Below are positions 42,072 through 54,180 of a stretch of 64,000 nt of DNA, one piece after another. A program made the position numbers and the translations under genes. Numbering within the stretch: the stretch's first letter is position 1; every line of letters starts with the position of its first letter. The notes beneath the pieces are model-generated. The model was not told the origin of the DNA. It was given only the letters and a program-made list of their open reading frames with translations, and made no database searches. This DNA is from Isoetes taiwanensis. Its lineage: Eukaryota; Streptophyta; Lycopodiopsida; Isoetales; Isoetaceae. The stretch lies in the NCBI GenBank assembly GCA_021234155.1, contig JAJEKV010000052.1:10061284-10125283 (forward strand), written 5' to 3'.

Positions 42072-43591
42072 ATGACGACCTCAACCCTCCTCCAATGGTA
42101 TCAGGACGGAGAGCACTGGGGCTCCCAAGTTCCCTTTGACCTCCTACAGCCCTTTTTGCTCCAAATAGACCTCATCGCCAACATGCAGAGCCATCCCGAC
42201 TATGCAGGCTTTCTTGGGTTTTATACTCAAGAGATGCTCCCTCTTTGCATTCCTTTAGGGGATCCACCCCGTCTCTACTTAGAGAGAGATGCGGTAAGAG
42301 AAATGCTGGGAGGAGACACGTATGCATATGATGTTTTCAAGGGCAAACTTAATGGAGCTGCAGTCCCCCAGTGGTGACACATGAGGGCCAACAATACCTT
42401 GAAGTGGCCTTCATGCTGGCCATTCTTATGGACCAGTACGTAGAGGATGACACCCTGCCGGCAGAGAAGGGCAAGGTACCTGAATTCTCGGATGAGGAAG
42501 AAGATGAGTACATCCGGGAGGATGACTTTGTCCGGTGGAAGCAGTTGGCAGAACAGATGTCGCCACACTGAGATCAGGGGGCACGGCTGACGAGATTGGA
42601 CGCCCTCACGGTTATCTATCACCAAGGGCAGGAGTTCCTCCTATTGGAGGATATCATGTGGACATACCATGTAGTGACCGGCTTGAAGGGCCGAACTAAA
42701 GCACAGGTGCTTTATGAGCTTGCAGAGTACTGCATGGATGACTTTATTGATTTTACGCCAGTTGAGCTCCCTACAGAGGTACAACAGCTGCTCCAATTCC
42801 ACCAAGAAACCATCGAGCCGGCTGATACCCTCCTTCGGCTAAGGGATCTTGTGCTTCAGGATCCTCCATCTCAGCCTCCTCAGGAAGCTTTTATGGCCAT
42901 GGGACCTCATGTCCCAAATATTAATATGGCCGACATTCCTTCCGAGTCGGATGAAGAAGGGGAAGATCCTTACCATAACCCCAGTCATCTAAGGGAGGAA
43001 AAACAAGAGCTTAAGGAGGAAGAGGTCACCATGGACCTCGATAAGGAAGTGGCTACCTCGGTCACACCAGAGGTTAAAGCATTGGGGAATCACCTCACAC
43101 ACTTCTTCCTATCTGCTTTTTTGGCAGGGACAGATCCTTTTTGTACCCGAGACCTAGCTCCGGAGGCCGAAGCATCGTGGTGGAACCTCCGTGCATTGTC
43201 CACCCTGGCCGGCCATAAGAAGCTCCCTTATCGCATATTCACTTATGTGCTAGTGCACTGGGACTTCGCTTTTACCGCCTTGGGTCAGGAGATAGCACTA
43301 TGGATGAGCATGAAGCTTCTTGTGGCAGCCCCTCTGGCCACTGCCTATCCACCAGAGGTTGCTTCTCTTGCGGCCACCACAGTTGATCCAGGGATTACTC
43401 TACTGCATCATCGGCCGCCACCATCACCTCCTACGCGGATACATATCAGGCATTATAGAGTATGGCCTTTGGCCGCTCCAATATATGAATTATTGCATCA
43501 ACACTTTCGATGCCTTTTTTTTAATACAGAAAAATTGTTTTTCCTACATTACTTGTCTCTCTTCTTGAGGACTTCGAAGTATAAGGAATGA
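42072..43591 (+). pseudogene. Extra ORF 2 between PBS and gag, unknown, acidic
   Basis: Start MTTSTLLQWYQDGEHWGSQV at 42072, chosen because it lies just behind a TTGCAG and begins coherent coding sequence. After a frame change near 42370 the frame continues with VAFMLAILMDQYVEDD, an acidic stretch (EFSDEEEDEYIREDDFVRWK), one in-frame TGA at 42569, then DALTVIYHQGQEFLLLEDI, DPPSQPPQEAF, a second acidic stretch and 'PEAEASWWNLRALSTLAGHK'. The last ~60 residues are probably non-coding. Length (about 500 codons) and composition argue for a once-real protein. No domain is recognised; it is not a Gag, which lies downstream. Confidence 0.45.
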
Positions 43592-43626
43592 CTTATAAAT
43601 TGTATATCTATTCTTGGGTTGTTACA

Positions 43627-43866
43627 GGAGTGGAAGAGCCATACGACCCGACGAAGGGCGTCGAAATTGTTACAATTCTTCGTGACCACGCTTTCCAAGA
43701 TCTCAAACTCAAGCTCCGCCGAACTTGGTCATATTGGGACTGTACCAAACAAGAAGCCTTCGAGGATGCCGACGACCACCTTTGGGAGTTGTACTACGCG
43801 CTCCACGACCTTTTTAACCTTTTAACTATCAGCCCAACCCTCGAGTATCAGGATGTGATTATCTAG
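43627..43866 (+). pseudogene. Possible continuation of extra ORF 2
   Basis: After TTGGGTTGTTACAG, which looks like a splice acceptor, the frame reads GVEEPYDPTKGVEIVTILRD and 'DADDHLWELYYALHDLFNLL' and stops at 43864-43866. The acceptor-like start suggests that this is an exon joined to the preceding frame in the transcript. Unknown family. Confidence 0.35.
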
Positions 43867-44192
43867 GCTTGGGCTAAATACAAGTTAGTTCGTGCGATAA
43901 GGGACAACATCTCTTACTCGATCCTCTATCCCCTTACCACACCCTAGATCAACCCGTTTGTAACTCCCCTTGTACAAATGTAATTTCCAGTCCTGTTGGG
44001 TGTTTCTGGCATTATGCCTTTGTAATTTTACGTATATTTCAACATCAAGTGTTTTTTTCGCACTACTTTTGTTATAGTTATCTAGCATAATGTGCTTATC
44101 TCCACTTCATTTGTATCTTAGACGGTGCGTCCTCCCCAATGGCTTACACGATTGCGTAGGGCCATCTTACGCCTAAACATGAGCTCACCATT
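43867..44192. other. Spacer before gag
   Basis: No open coding sequence; A/T-rich with several polypyrimidine patches. Probably the immediate gag leader. Confidence 0.4.
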
Positions 44193-45777
44193 ATGAAGCG
44201 ACAGCTTACTGAGCTTCAAGCATATGTATTGCAAACTAATCCACCATTGGAACACAGGAATATGGGCCTGAGATTCCTGTTTTACCGAACCAACAGCCAC
44301 CACCACCCGCACCAGCACCTGTGCCAGTTACAGCTACTCGATCTAAGAGAGCACGCAATAGTTCATCCTCTGATGCCACCTCTGAGTCTTCTAACTCATC
44401 GGATTCCTCTGAGAACGAGGTTGACTATGCAAAAGCTAAGAAAAAAGATTACCAGAAAACAGTGGACTCTGCCATCACTAGTATTTGGAAGAACCGTAAG
44501 TTAGCGCAGTTCTCATGAAAAACCAGGTCCAGAGTTGATGTCGAATCTTGGTTGGATGAAATGCAGGAGTTCGGCAAGTCGTATGGAATGACCGAGAAAG
44601 ATATTGGAAAAGTTGCCACCACAAACCTTACAGGGTCTGCCCGTATATGGTGGAAGGGATATGCCCGCTCTCACGGGCTGACGAGAGGAAGGTGTCGTTA
44701 TAAGGTCTTTGCTAAAGCCTTCAAATCTCATTATATTCCCAGATCTCATCGCTGTCAACAGATCCAAACCTTTTATCGCCTAGAACAGAAGAACGTGACC
44801 GTCACCGTCCAGTCATATACAGATGAGTTCATGAGGTGGCGTTTGTACGTCCCAGGGATAGATGAGCGCAGGGCAGTTGAGGGGTACATTGAGGGGTTAT
44901 CCCCTACCTTGAGGAAGATGGTTCGAGCAATAGACCCTAAAACAGTCGCAGAAGCAGAGGTTAAAGCCCTTAGCCTAGAAGAGGACGCTCCTAGGTACCA
45001 GCCATCGCGACCCTCTTCTTTTGGGCAGAACAAGGGGTGTACACCTTACAGAGGGCGCTCGCCTAGTCTGGGGCCTCCAGCCTCGACCAGATATCAGAAG
45101 CCAGAGAAGAAAGTCTCCTTTACAATTCCAGACAAGTCCACCAACACCACGGGAGCTTTCAGAGATATCCTCCAAGCCATTCCTAAGGAGGCTCGTGACC
45201 AGTTACGCCGGGACAGGGCTTGCTATCGGTGCTTCCGCCCAGGACACCATATGCAAGAATGCCCCTACATCACACAAACGGTGCAGGCCGCCCTTGCCGA
45301 AGTGGATTGGGAAGGTGCAAGGGGCCCAAACCATCCAGACAATGCTGCTGACGATGACGCGCCTGACTATATACAAGGTGAGTCTCATATCTCTGCTGGC
45401 ATTGAAACGGGCCAAGCCAACCATCAGCCTTCTGTCATTTCCACGGTTGGCCAAGTAGATTGTAAGCCTTTCATTATCCTCATGGACACTGGCAGCACGC
45501 ACAATTTTGTATCTCCTAGAAAAGAAGAGACGTTGCAGCTCATTCCCTTGAAGTCCAAGCCACGTCCAATTATGTTGGCCAGTGGGGCTGTACACCACAC
45601 ATGGGGTCGACGCATTAATTTGAATATTCAGCTGCCAGGAGCACCTGTTGCTCTAGGCGTGGAGATAATCTATATTGATCATTATGATCTCAATGTGGGA
45701 ATGGAGTTCCTGACTGCTGCCAAGGCCAACATTGATTGCAAGGAGTTACCTTTAATGCAGCCAACGGAGCCCAAGTG
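44193..45777 (+). CDS. Gag and protease of chromovirus
   Basis: From ATG 44193 (MKRQLTELQAYVLQTNPPLE) a proline-rich, then serine-rich N terminus follows with one frame change and a TGA at 44516-44518. From 44552 the frame is open for 408 codons. It contains the gag core (ARIWWKGYARSHG, YTDEFMRWRLYVPGIDERRA, VEGYIEGLSPTLRKMV), a zinc knuckle CYRCFRPGHHMQEC (45221-45262), and the aspartic protease with FIILMDTGSTHNFVS (Asp at 45485). The typical 'GMEFL' flap-end block follows. The frame ends at 45777, about 50 bp before the solo LTR insertion. Confidence 0.85.
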
Positions 45778-45826
45778 ACCATAGCAGGTAAACCGGTTGT
45801 TCCCATTATGCAATGTATCTCATTAC

Positions 45827-47626
45827 TGTGACGCTCCCTGAATATATACGGTGCTCCGGATGTATACATACAGGGACTTCCCCCTCCCATGGCAATCAGC
45901 TCACCATGAGCAGGGCCCTCCGTCTAACTCGGACCATCCGTAGAGAGATGCCCGGGTGAAGGACACGGAGGTGTCATTCGGCCCACGCCTTCAATGGGAC
46001 TCCTAAGTTGCGGAAGCGTGAATACATGTTAGCACACATCATAAATCATATATAAATAACCACCACGAAGGGTGGCACATCCATCCAAGTACTAACGGCA
46101 AAAAATATGCATCTAATCCTAAGGAAAACACCCCAAACCCCAGGTTCTACACCGGTTCAGACTCATGTGAGGATGGACCGGCGGCTTCCGGTCTCAAGAG
46201 ATCAAGGGCGAGGTATAACACGGCGTTGGGGCATAGAAACGATTGGCTAGGGTTGTCCACTCCATCCGCCCCTCCTGTGCACACTTTGCAGATGAGTCGA
46301 ATCATGCTATGGCGTCACTATAGCCTTCCGGAGACGCAGACTCAAGGTACCACCCTTCGAGCCTACTCCAGGTTACATCTCCCTGGTCCGATGAGGCAGG
46401 TCGGGGAAGTGTCCCCTTCCAGGATCGCAGTGGTTCCATGGGTGAGCTAGAGAATACGTGCCCGTGTATCCCCCTCGATCCGCATTTACCCGACCTACTC
46501 CCTAACTTTATCATCAAAGTACGGAGGATGCCCCATACGGGTCACACCTCTCGCACCCGTGGAGTGTCGGACCCATACCGACCCCCTACGTGACCGACAG
46601 ATGCCTAGCCCACTTTGGGGAGTCTCGGGGAGCCTTTTATGTTAGGTGCAAGACCCCACCCCCACTTCACCACTGCGTCCCTTCTACGTGCCGTATCGGC
46701 GACCCCCGCATCGTGCGGAACCTACTCCCCTAACTTTATCATCAAAGTACACGGGATGCCCCATACGGGTCACACCTGCGCACCCGGGGGAGGGGACCCA
46801 TACCCGCCCTCGTGGACAGGACTATCGGGGCCTAGCCCCTTTGTAGGAGTCTCGGGAGCCTTTATGTTCGTGCAAGACCCCACCCCCACTTCACCACCTG
46901 CGTCCCTTCTCTGGTGCCGAGCAATTCCATAGCATCCACGGCCCGATGGTCTCTTGTGCACAGGCCACAACTAATGGGAATAATACAGGGCCCTATCTAG
47001 GAGCATACTACAATACATGGGCTCAGAGGTCTCTATCCCCCAGTAATCCCCCATCGAGAGTGCTAACTAAGCAAAGAACTACTAAACCATCAACCAAAGC
47101 ACATACAGAGACTAGAGATGAGAATACTCACCATATCAATCAAGGGTTAGCCTAATGGGTAAAACCACGTAGAGAAAACAGAGAGAGAACACACCTTTAG
47201 AGGCTTATGCTATAAATTAACAAGGTAACCTACTGACTAACCGTCAAATCGGTCTTGGGCCGCTCCGTCTCGACTAACTGAAGGGCGCCTGGCGGTTGCT
47301 TCTCCTCCTCCATCTCCAATTGCTCCTAATTCGAATTGGAACACAAAAGCCCTAATTTGGGTGTCCAAAATGGAAACCCTGCCTTGCCCAATCGATTTTG
47401 GCCAGGTGGCATGTCATTAATTAACTAATTTGGTATTTTAGCCCTTTTTAATATTAGGATAAGCCCTAAATTCGAATTAGGGTTTTGGGTTAGGTTTCCA
47501 CTTTTATAATTTAATTATTAACATAGCTAACCTTAGCTTATGGATAATTAATGTGCCATTAATTATTCATAGTGACGTGTCATGTATTTATACTTAAATA
47601 TGCGTATAAATATGTGGAACGTCACA
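45827..47626 (-). mobile_element. Solo LTR of the same chromovirus family, inverted
   Basis: Starts TGTGACGCTCCCTG and ends GGAACGTCACA, exactly the terminal sequences of the chromovirus LTR read backwards. It is flanked by the perfect 5-bp duplication ATTAC (45822-45826 and 47627-47631). Length is 1800 bp, longer than the host LTRs because of an internal tandem duplication. No internal element sequence is present, so this is a product of LTR-LTR recombination after insertion. It interrupts the protease/RT spacer. Confidence 0.92.
46494..46920. repeat. Tandem duplication inside the solo LTR
   Basis: The block CCTAACTTTATCATCAAAGT ... ATGCCCCATACGGGTCACAC ... ACCCCACCCCCACTTCACCA occurs twice with a period of about 230 bp. 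It accounts for the extra length of this LTR compared with the 1.54-kb copies. Confidence 0.75.
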
Positions 47627-47631
47627 ATTAC

Positions 47632-48505
47632 GCCAGTTGCATAGGGCTATCAAGAAGTCTCGGATTATTGGCATGATTCGACTTGATTCAGTAGAAGCCA
47701 AGTCTGAACAAGATGAAGTTCTTGACACCTTGCCTCCAGCAATAGCAGTTGTTCTTCGGGAGTACCATGATCTTTTTCCCGAAGAAATTTACCGATTGCC
47801 ACCATTTAGAGGCGTGTAATGTGAGATTACCTTGGAACAAGGTACCAAGCCTACTAGTAAGGCTCCATATCAAATGAGTACTCCTGAATTAACAAATCTT
47901 AAGAAGCAGTTGCAAGAGCTCCTCAAATTAGGCTTCATTCGACCTAGTGTATCACCTTTTGGGGCCCTGATACTCTTCGTCAAGAAGAAGGATGGCACGT
48001 TGAGAATGTGCATCGATTACCGACAATTGAATAAGCATGCTATTAAGAATCGGTATGCTTTACCGCGTGCCAACGATCTGATGGATCAATTGCAAGGGGT
48101 TAAGTATTTTACGAAAATTGATCTTCGTTCGAGATATCACCAGATACGAATCAAGGAGGATGACATTCACAAGTCTGCCTTCCGGACGCGCTATGGGCAT
48201 TATGAGTTCATTGTGATGCCATTCGGCTTCACCAATGCCCCGACCACCTTCATGAGACTGATGAATGATGTCTTCCATGAATATCTTGATGATCTTGTCA
48301 TCATATTCTTTGATGATATCCTCATATACAGTAAGACCTTAGAGGACCATGAGTGGCATCTTGGGTTGGCCTTACAGAAACTGAGGCGCCACCAACTGTA
48401 TGCCAAATTCTCCAAGTGTCGGTTTGCAACTACCAAGGTTGATTACCTGGGACATATTGTGTCTGAGGAAGGAATAGCCACAGATCCAGCTAAGATTGAA
48501 GCAGT
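47632..48505 (+). pseudogene. Chromovirus RT, first part
   Basis: Continues the polyprotein after the solo LTR: 'LREYHDLFPEEIYRLPP', then a TAA (47818-47820) in place of a codon. RT follows with [36 protein letters not shown] (motif A), '[17 protein letters not shown]' and the catalytic [13 protein letters not shown] (FFDD variant around 48306-48325). The connection begins ([14 protein letters not shown]) and is cut at GCAGT (48501-48505) by element B. The frame is restored at 59278. Confidence 0.85.
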
Positions 48506-51500
48506 TGTTGCCCCAATTTCTGGCTCTTTTGAGGCAACTATTCTGCTTTGGTATAGAACCTCCAAAACTAGTCTTAAGGGCCTAGTTCTACCCTTCAAAA
48601 CAGAGATTAAAAACGAAGGCAAACTTCCTTCTGTCTATTTCAAGAGAAAGAATTGCAAACGTGATCTGTTGTTTCAACCCTTAACCTCCTATTGCAAGGC
48701 AAGGAACGATTTACAAAAGGATGGTTTTGCATTCAGATAGGGAAGATTCTTTTGTAGGGCACACAAAAGATCCAAGTTCTCTCCCTCTTTTTCAAAGAAG
48801 AGAAATGGATCTGGAAGAACAATGCTCACCACCTTCTATTTGCTGGCAAAAGAAAATGATCTAGAAGGAGAATCTTTCTATTCCAATATGGGTGATATTT
48901 TGCAGAGTGCACAAAGATCCAGGTTCTTAAGGGCCTAGTTCTACCCTTCAAAACAGAGATTCAAAACGAAGGCAAACTTCCTTCTCTCTATTTCAAGAGA
49001 AAGAATTGCAAACGTGATCTGTTGTTTCAACCCTTAACCTCCTTTTGCAAGGTAAGGAATGATTTAGGAAAGGATAGTTTTACATTCAGATACGGAAGAT
49101 TCTTTTGTAGGGCACACAAAAGATCCAAGTTCTCTCCCTCTTTTTCAAAGAAGAGAAATGGATCTGGGAGAACAATGCTCTCCACCTTCTATTTGCTGGC
49201 AAAAGAAAATGATCTAGAGAGAGAGTCTTTCTATTCAAATATGGGAGATATTTTGCAAAATGTACAAAAGATCCAAGTTCTCTCCCTCTTTTTCAAAGAA
49301 GAGAAATGGGTCTAAAAGGACAATATCTCAATCCAAGGCAGAACTCCTTTGCAACGGTATAAGGAAAAAAGGTGCAGTAATATGTGAAGAACAAGGAAAT
49401 AGAAAAGCAATTGGGACGAAATTATGCTTCTTGTATTCCTGAAAAGGGACTAAGAAATCGAAATAGCTTCCTTGAATGAATCCGAAAATGGTTTTAGATC
49501 AGCAAGAACATATCAAATGCATATGATTTTAACATTGCTTGAATAGAATAGAGAAAATAACAGTTCAATAACCCGGTTTTTGAAGAAGTCTCTGATGGAA
49601 ACGAAGCTTTTGTGAAATCCGTTCCCCCTGTAACTGAGTTCCCCCCGTTCTTATGCTTCTTGAAAAATACTTGCAGACAAAACCATACCTGGCAACTCAT
49701 AATTACAGGTACCACTTCCCTCCACGAATGTAGCAGCAATAAATTCTAAGCTCCAGCCACCAGTTCACGATCTGATTAACCCTAACTGTCTTCTTGGTAT
49801 TTTCCTTTTTTTTTTTTTTTTATTATAACTAACAATGGGATGCTGGATGACATTTTATTATTATTTGACATTTTGAGAAATGTTGGCAGTATGACATTGG
49901 ACCAACATTATGACAACTTACAAATGACATAGATTTGCAGTTGTTGGCAATTGTGCAGGAAATACACTTAAAAAGGTGAATGCGGCTATGGAAATGGATA
50001 CACATGAAAAAATATCCTATATTATATTGTATATAGCTGAAATATTAAGGTATTTGGGCACCGGCCATGCCTATTATCAAATAGGACGAAAATGTTAAGA
50101 TACTTTCCAAGCAATATGGCAAATATGGTAAGAAAAATACTTCTTTGCTTCTTGCTTCTTATCGTTGATACAAGGGAAAATAGTGATACATATGCAAATG
50201 ACATGGATCTCTACATATGCCCGTATGTGACCTTTGGAATTGTTTTTTACAAGTTCTCACAACTATGGTTTCAGTTATGTCTCCAAAAACATGTCACTTT
50301 AGGGTAACATTTGTGACGAAATGGATGGCCGTAACTACAGTTAAGGCAAATGACCTTGCTATGGACAAGATGCAACTCGGCATGCCATGCAGGTAAGTTT
50401 TCTTATAAACAGGCCACATGGATGGCAATTCTGTTAGGGTTTGAGAGATACTATCTGCAAGTCTTGGCTTTGTGTAAACTAGCACAGACGGTAATAAGGA
50501 CTGGCAAAGCATTTTACCTAATATAACAGTGTCGCTCTCAAATATGGAAGACAAGTAGGCCATGCAAGCATAGAGCCGTCGAGCAAGCCAAGAGCTGCAT
50601 TCCGATATGCATCCTGCATTCAGATATGCATTCCAGTACACGCTGAAATTCTTCTTCTAATGTTGTAAGCTAGGATTTGCTATTTCCATGCTTTGGGCTA
50701 TGGCTAAAAAGAATGAAGACCTTGGTAATAAGCCTGCACACATATGCAGAGTGGCTGCAAATTCTATTGTAGATCCGGACAGGCATAAAATAGATGTTCA
50801 TGGCAGTAGTTTTGATCAGTGCACAAGCACATCAGACATGAAAAAAATGCTAATTCCAGCAAGCAAATGGAGCATGAAGCTGATGCAAATTCCAACAAAC
50901 AAATGGAGCATAAAGCTGAGCAAAGTTCACAACTGGACGCACATCAGGTTAATTCTTTGACATTTTGATAATGTAAGCAATTGCTTTCAAATATACAGCA
51001 GCTTAGTAGCTACATTAAATTAGCTTACTGTTTGCAAGAGCAATATAAGTTGAATTTTACATTGCACGTCTTTTGAGTCATCATATAAATTGAATTTGCA
51101 TAATATTGCACATTAGATGAACTTTTTGGACAGGGATCTACTTAAATGATTGTAGATATGTGTAATAAAGCTGAAAATTAGAGAACTATTTGCAGCATAT
51201 GCAGCATAGAAAGATGTGAGAAGTAACTCTCTGTAAATGACTTTGAACTTCTTGTGCATTTTGGCTTGGAGCTACGTGGTCTTCATATCTTTTTAAGAAA
51301 CTTGTAACTGAGCGGAAGGGGATAGTATGTTCTAGAATCTTAGAATGCATTGTGATGATAAAATGCATGTGAGAAACTCTGTTGCTAGTCCTGAGAGAAT
51401 CGAGCTGCACCATTTGGCCCTACAGTTAGCTACTGTGGTGGGTGTACATATTAATCTAAGGCTGCTTTCTAACTGTGATATACGGTTGGCAGCATAATAT

Positions 51501-52384
51501 GGTAAGGACATGCTAATAATGTAATAATCTGATGTTTGCATGTCTACACTATTCTTTTGCCCATTTCAGGGGACTTTTTACAAAGTGAAGGGTGGTAAAC
51601 CCAAGAAGTTCACAGCTTACCTGTTAGTAGCTTAGGCTTTTACCCATTCTTTGGCTAACTGTCCTCTGGTTCTACTGCAGGTAACCGAACTCCTTGCTCT
51701 TTGTTTTGAAGTTGTGAGAAATGCAATAGTTTATTCGTTTACACGGCATGAAAGCTAAGGATGATTCAAGATCAACTTTCAACATGGCTTCAACAGCAGA
51801 TATCACTTTGAAAGTATACTTTTTTATTCTCAAATGGCAATATATTTTGTGGTCTTGGATATAAAGATCAAGAAATGATTACTGTACTTCTTCTCAAAGT
51901 ATTTAATGGAATTAAATTTTTGATACTTTGTAACCAGATTAAGGCTTAGGTTAGTTGGCACCTGTTCTAACCTAAGGCTGCCAATTGTATCTGAAAATGG
52001 TCTTTGCATGAAGTCCATTGGATGGTAAAAGTCTGTGTAAACGGATTTAAGGGTTTTTTTTTTTTTTTTCCAAATAGTCTTCAACGTTTTAACAAACCTA
52101 GATTTCAGAATAGAAATAGCAAACCATTAGAAGCCTAGGTTAACATGCATTTTTTTCTTTTCCATTTGGAATCCTGCATTTATACTGTGCTGTAGTAACT
52201 CCCCCACAACCATGAGTATGCCTTGGGCAATTTCATGAGGTGATCCAACTCACCAGGCCTTCAAAATATTCAGATGAGCACTCCAAACATCTCCAAATCT
52301 TTAGCTCCAAATAATCCTAGAAAAAAAACTACATGCCCAAAAAATGTCAGTACGGTGGACTTTGTTGCCTGAATCCAGGCAACA
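48506..52384 (-). repeat. 3' LTR of element B (with insertion)
   Basis: Matches 57680-59272 at both ends. It contains the same internal 353-bp tandem duplication (CTTAAGGGCCTAGTTCTACC at 48573 and again at 48926). The alignment is broken between two T runs at about 49820 and 52055 by the nested insertion; without it the LTR is about 1.6 kb. Confidence 0.88.
49824..52055. mobile_element. ~2.2-kb insertion in the 3' LTR of element B
   Basis: Absent from the other LTR, where a single T run joins TATTTTCC to CCAAATAGTC. Both insertion edges lie at T runs, as expected if an A/T tract was duplicated. Inside, no long ORF is seen. A 90-codon frame at 50688-50960 and a splice-acceptor-like CTCTGGTTCTACTGCAG before GTAACCGAAC (51670-51690) occur, the latter matching 10180-10210. 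Element class is unknown. Confidence 0.7.
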
Positions 52385-52404
52385 TGATGCCCAAAAAAAA
52401 CATT

Positions 52405-52420
52405 GGGCTGGTCCCCTCAG
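52405..52420 (-). other. Polypurine tract of element B
   Basis: On the minus strand CTGAGGGGACCAGCCC lies 20 nt before the 3' LTR, with a T run and GGGCATCA between. Element A has the same layout. Confidence 0.5.
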
Positions 52421-52432
52421 CTTTGAATGCTT

Positions 52433-53695
52433 CTAAATCCAGTATTTCTTCAAGAGATAAGCATTGACAGGATGAGGAAGTTGGTGCAGCTGCATGTCTG
52501 TAAGAAAATAAGAATTAGCACCAGCATGGCCTTGAACAAAAAAGGGTCCTTCCCACAAGTGTGCGAATTTGGGGGGCATTTTTTCTTGAGCTCGATTCCA
52601 CTTAAGGACAAGTTCCCCTTTCTGAAACTGATTATGTATCCTATTGTTTCTCGAGAATGTGGCCGCTTCTTTCTTTTTTTGTACTGTAATTTGCTCAAGT
52701 GCTTGAGCCCTGCCTTCGTCTAATGCCTCCAACATCATCAATCTATCCTCCACTGCTTTTGTTGCCGGTAAAGACTGCTGACATATTAGCTTGAGGGCTG
52801 GAATTTCAATATGAAGTGGAAGAGTGGCTTCGAGTCCATAAACCAACTCAAATGGAGTATGACCTGTAGCTATTTTTTGGGTAGTTCTAAATGCCCAAAG
52901 AGCGTTGGGTAGTTGCAGATGCCAATCACGTTGGGATGCATTAACTGTTTTTTTGAGGATGCCTTTCAAAACCTTGTTGGATGACTCTGCCTGCCCATTT
53001 CCTTGGGGGTAATAAGACGAACTCTTGGTATGCCTGATTTCGAGTTGCCTGGTCAACACTTGCATAGTATCATTCATAAACTGGCTACCCCTATCAAATA
53101 GAAGCTTTTGAGGCACTCCAAACCTGCAACAAATGTGAGTAAATATGAAGGAAGCGGTACTTACAGCAGTCGCTTCTCTCAATGGTACAGCTTCCACCCA
53201 TTTGGTGAAGAGGTCTGTTGCAGCGAGAATGTAAGCATGCTGCCCAGATGAAGGTAGCTCTATCTTTCCTATAAAATCCAGTCCCCAACATTGAAACGGT
53301 CCAGGTGAAATGATCCCCGTCAGTGACTCTGGCTGTAAGATCCTTCTCCCATGCAATTGACATTTTTGACACCGCTTAGTGTGCTCATGGCAGTCTCTAA
53401 ACATGGTAGGCCAATAATATCCTGCGCGCAGTATTTTCTTTGCTGTGGTATCTGCTGAGAAGTGCCCTCCGCAGATCCCTTCGTGACAGTCCTGCATCAC
53501 CAGCTCCTGTTCTTCTTCATCTAGGCATCTGAGGTAAATCCCATTTCTGTCTTTCTTGCATAAGACATCGCCCAACATGGCAAATCCTAGACATTTTTCC
53601 TTGAATCTCCTAACTGCGCTCTTGGTCAAGCCTTCTGATAGTGTTTGATATTGCAAAAACTTCTGCAATGGTGTCATCCAGGTACTTTCTGCCAC
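52433..53695 (-). CDS. Integrase of element B, intact
   Basis: An open frame of 420 codons. The N-terminal HHCC zinc finger is complete (CHEGICGGHFSADTTAKK... then CQKCQLHGRRI). The catalytic core has all three acidic residues: GLDFIGKIELPS, LLFDRGSQFMND and YYPQGNGQAESSNK. The C-terminal domain has NQFQKGELVLKWNRAQEK and 'LWEGPFFVQG' and ends 'PVNAYLLKKYWI', as in element A, with no chromodomain. It would insert the element copy into target DNA with 5-bp duplication, agreeing with the GCAGT repeats seen. Confidence 0.9.
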   Translation of the reverse strand: MAESTWMTPLQKFLQYQTLSEGLTKSAVRRFKEKCLGFAMLGDVLCKKDRNGIYLRCLDEEEQELVMQDCHEGICGGHFSADTTAKKILRAGYYWPTMFRDCHEHTKRCQKCQLHGRRILQPESLTGIISPGPFQCWGLDFIGKIELPSSGQHAYILAATDLFTKWVEAVPLREATAVSTASFIFTHICCRFGVPQKLLFDRGSQFMNDTMQVLTRQLEIRHTKSSSYYPQGNGQAESSNKVLKGILKKTVNASQRDWHLQLPNALWAFRTTQKIATGHTPFELVYGLEATLPLHIEIPALKLICQQSLPATKAVEDRLMMLEALDEGRAQALEQITVQKKKEAATFSRNNRIHNQFQKGELVLKWNRAQEKMPPKFAHLWEGPFFVQGHAGANSYFLTDMQLHQLPHPVNAYLLKKYWI

Positions 53696-53703
53696 GATGA
53701 TAT

Positions 53704-54175
53704 TTAAATCTGTTTCATGGATATCCTCCTCTGCAGTGATGTTATGAGAAAAAAAAAAGCGTAAGGCAGGTATAGGCTAGGATTTCGCCTACCATCAAAG
53801 ATTTCCACTTGTAGGTCAAACCTTGATAGCTTGACTGCCCATCTGTAAAGCTTGTCCTTTTTCTCCCCTTTATTGAATAGGATTTTGATGGGATTGTGCT
53901 TCATATCCACAACAAAGACCAACCCTGCTGCATATTTTTCATACTTGGGGTACCTTTCTTCTGTGCTGGTCCATTGTTTTCCAGAGTAAGCTATTGCTCT
54001 CTTTCCTTGTGTTAAAGAAATACCTACAGCTCTACTGGTGACCGTTTCTTGCTCAATATTTGGGGACCCTAAGGCTGGTTCCCTACTAAGAACTGCAATA
54101 ACAATTTCAAAAGCTTCTTGACATTCGCGGGTCCAGGTGATGGAGACATATTTGCTCTTGCCTTTCTCTACGTGT
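53704..54175 (-). pseudogene. Degenerate RNase H (tether) of element B
   Basis: The minus strand reads GKRAIAYSGKQWTSTEERYP, KYEKYAAGLVFVVDMKHNPI and KLYRWAVKLSRFDLQVEIFD. This is the standard gypsy RNase H position between RT and integrase. The end of the domain is RNPSLYLPYAF in place of 'N..AD.LSR', so the last catalytic Asp is absent just as in element A. A short run of A/T (53748-53760) disturbs the frame. Confidence 0.65.
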
Positions 54176-54180
54176 CCTAC

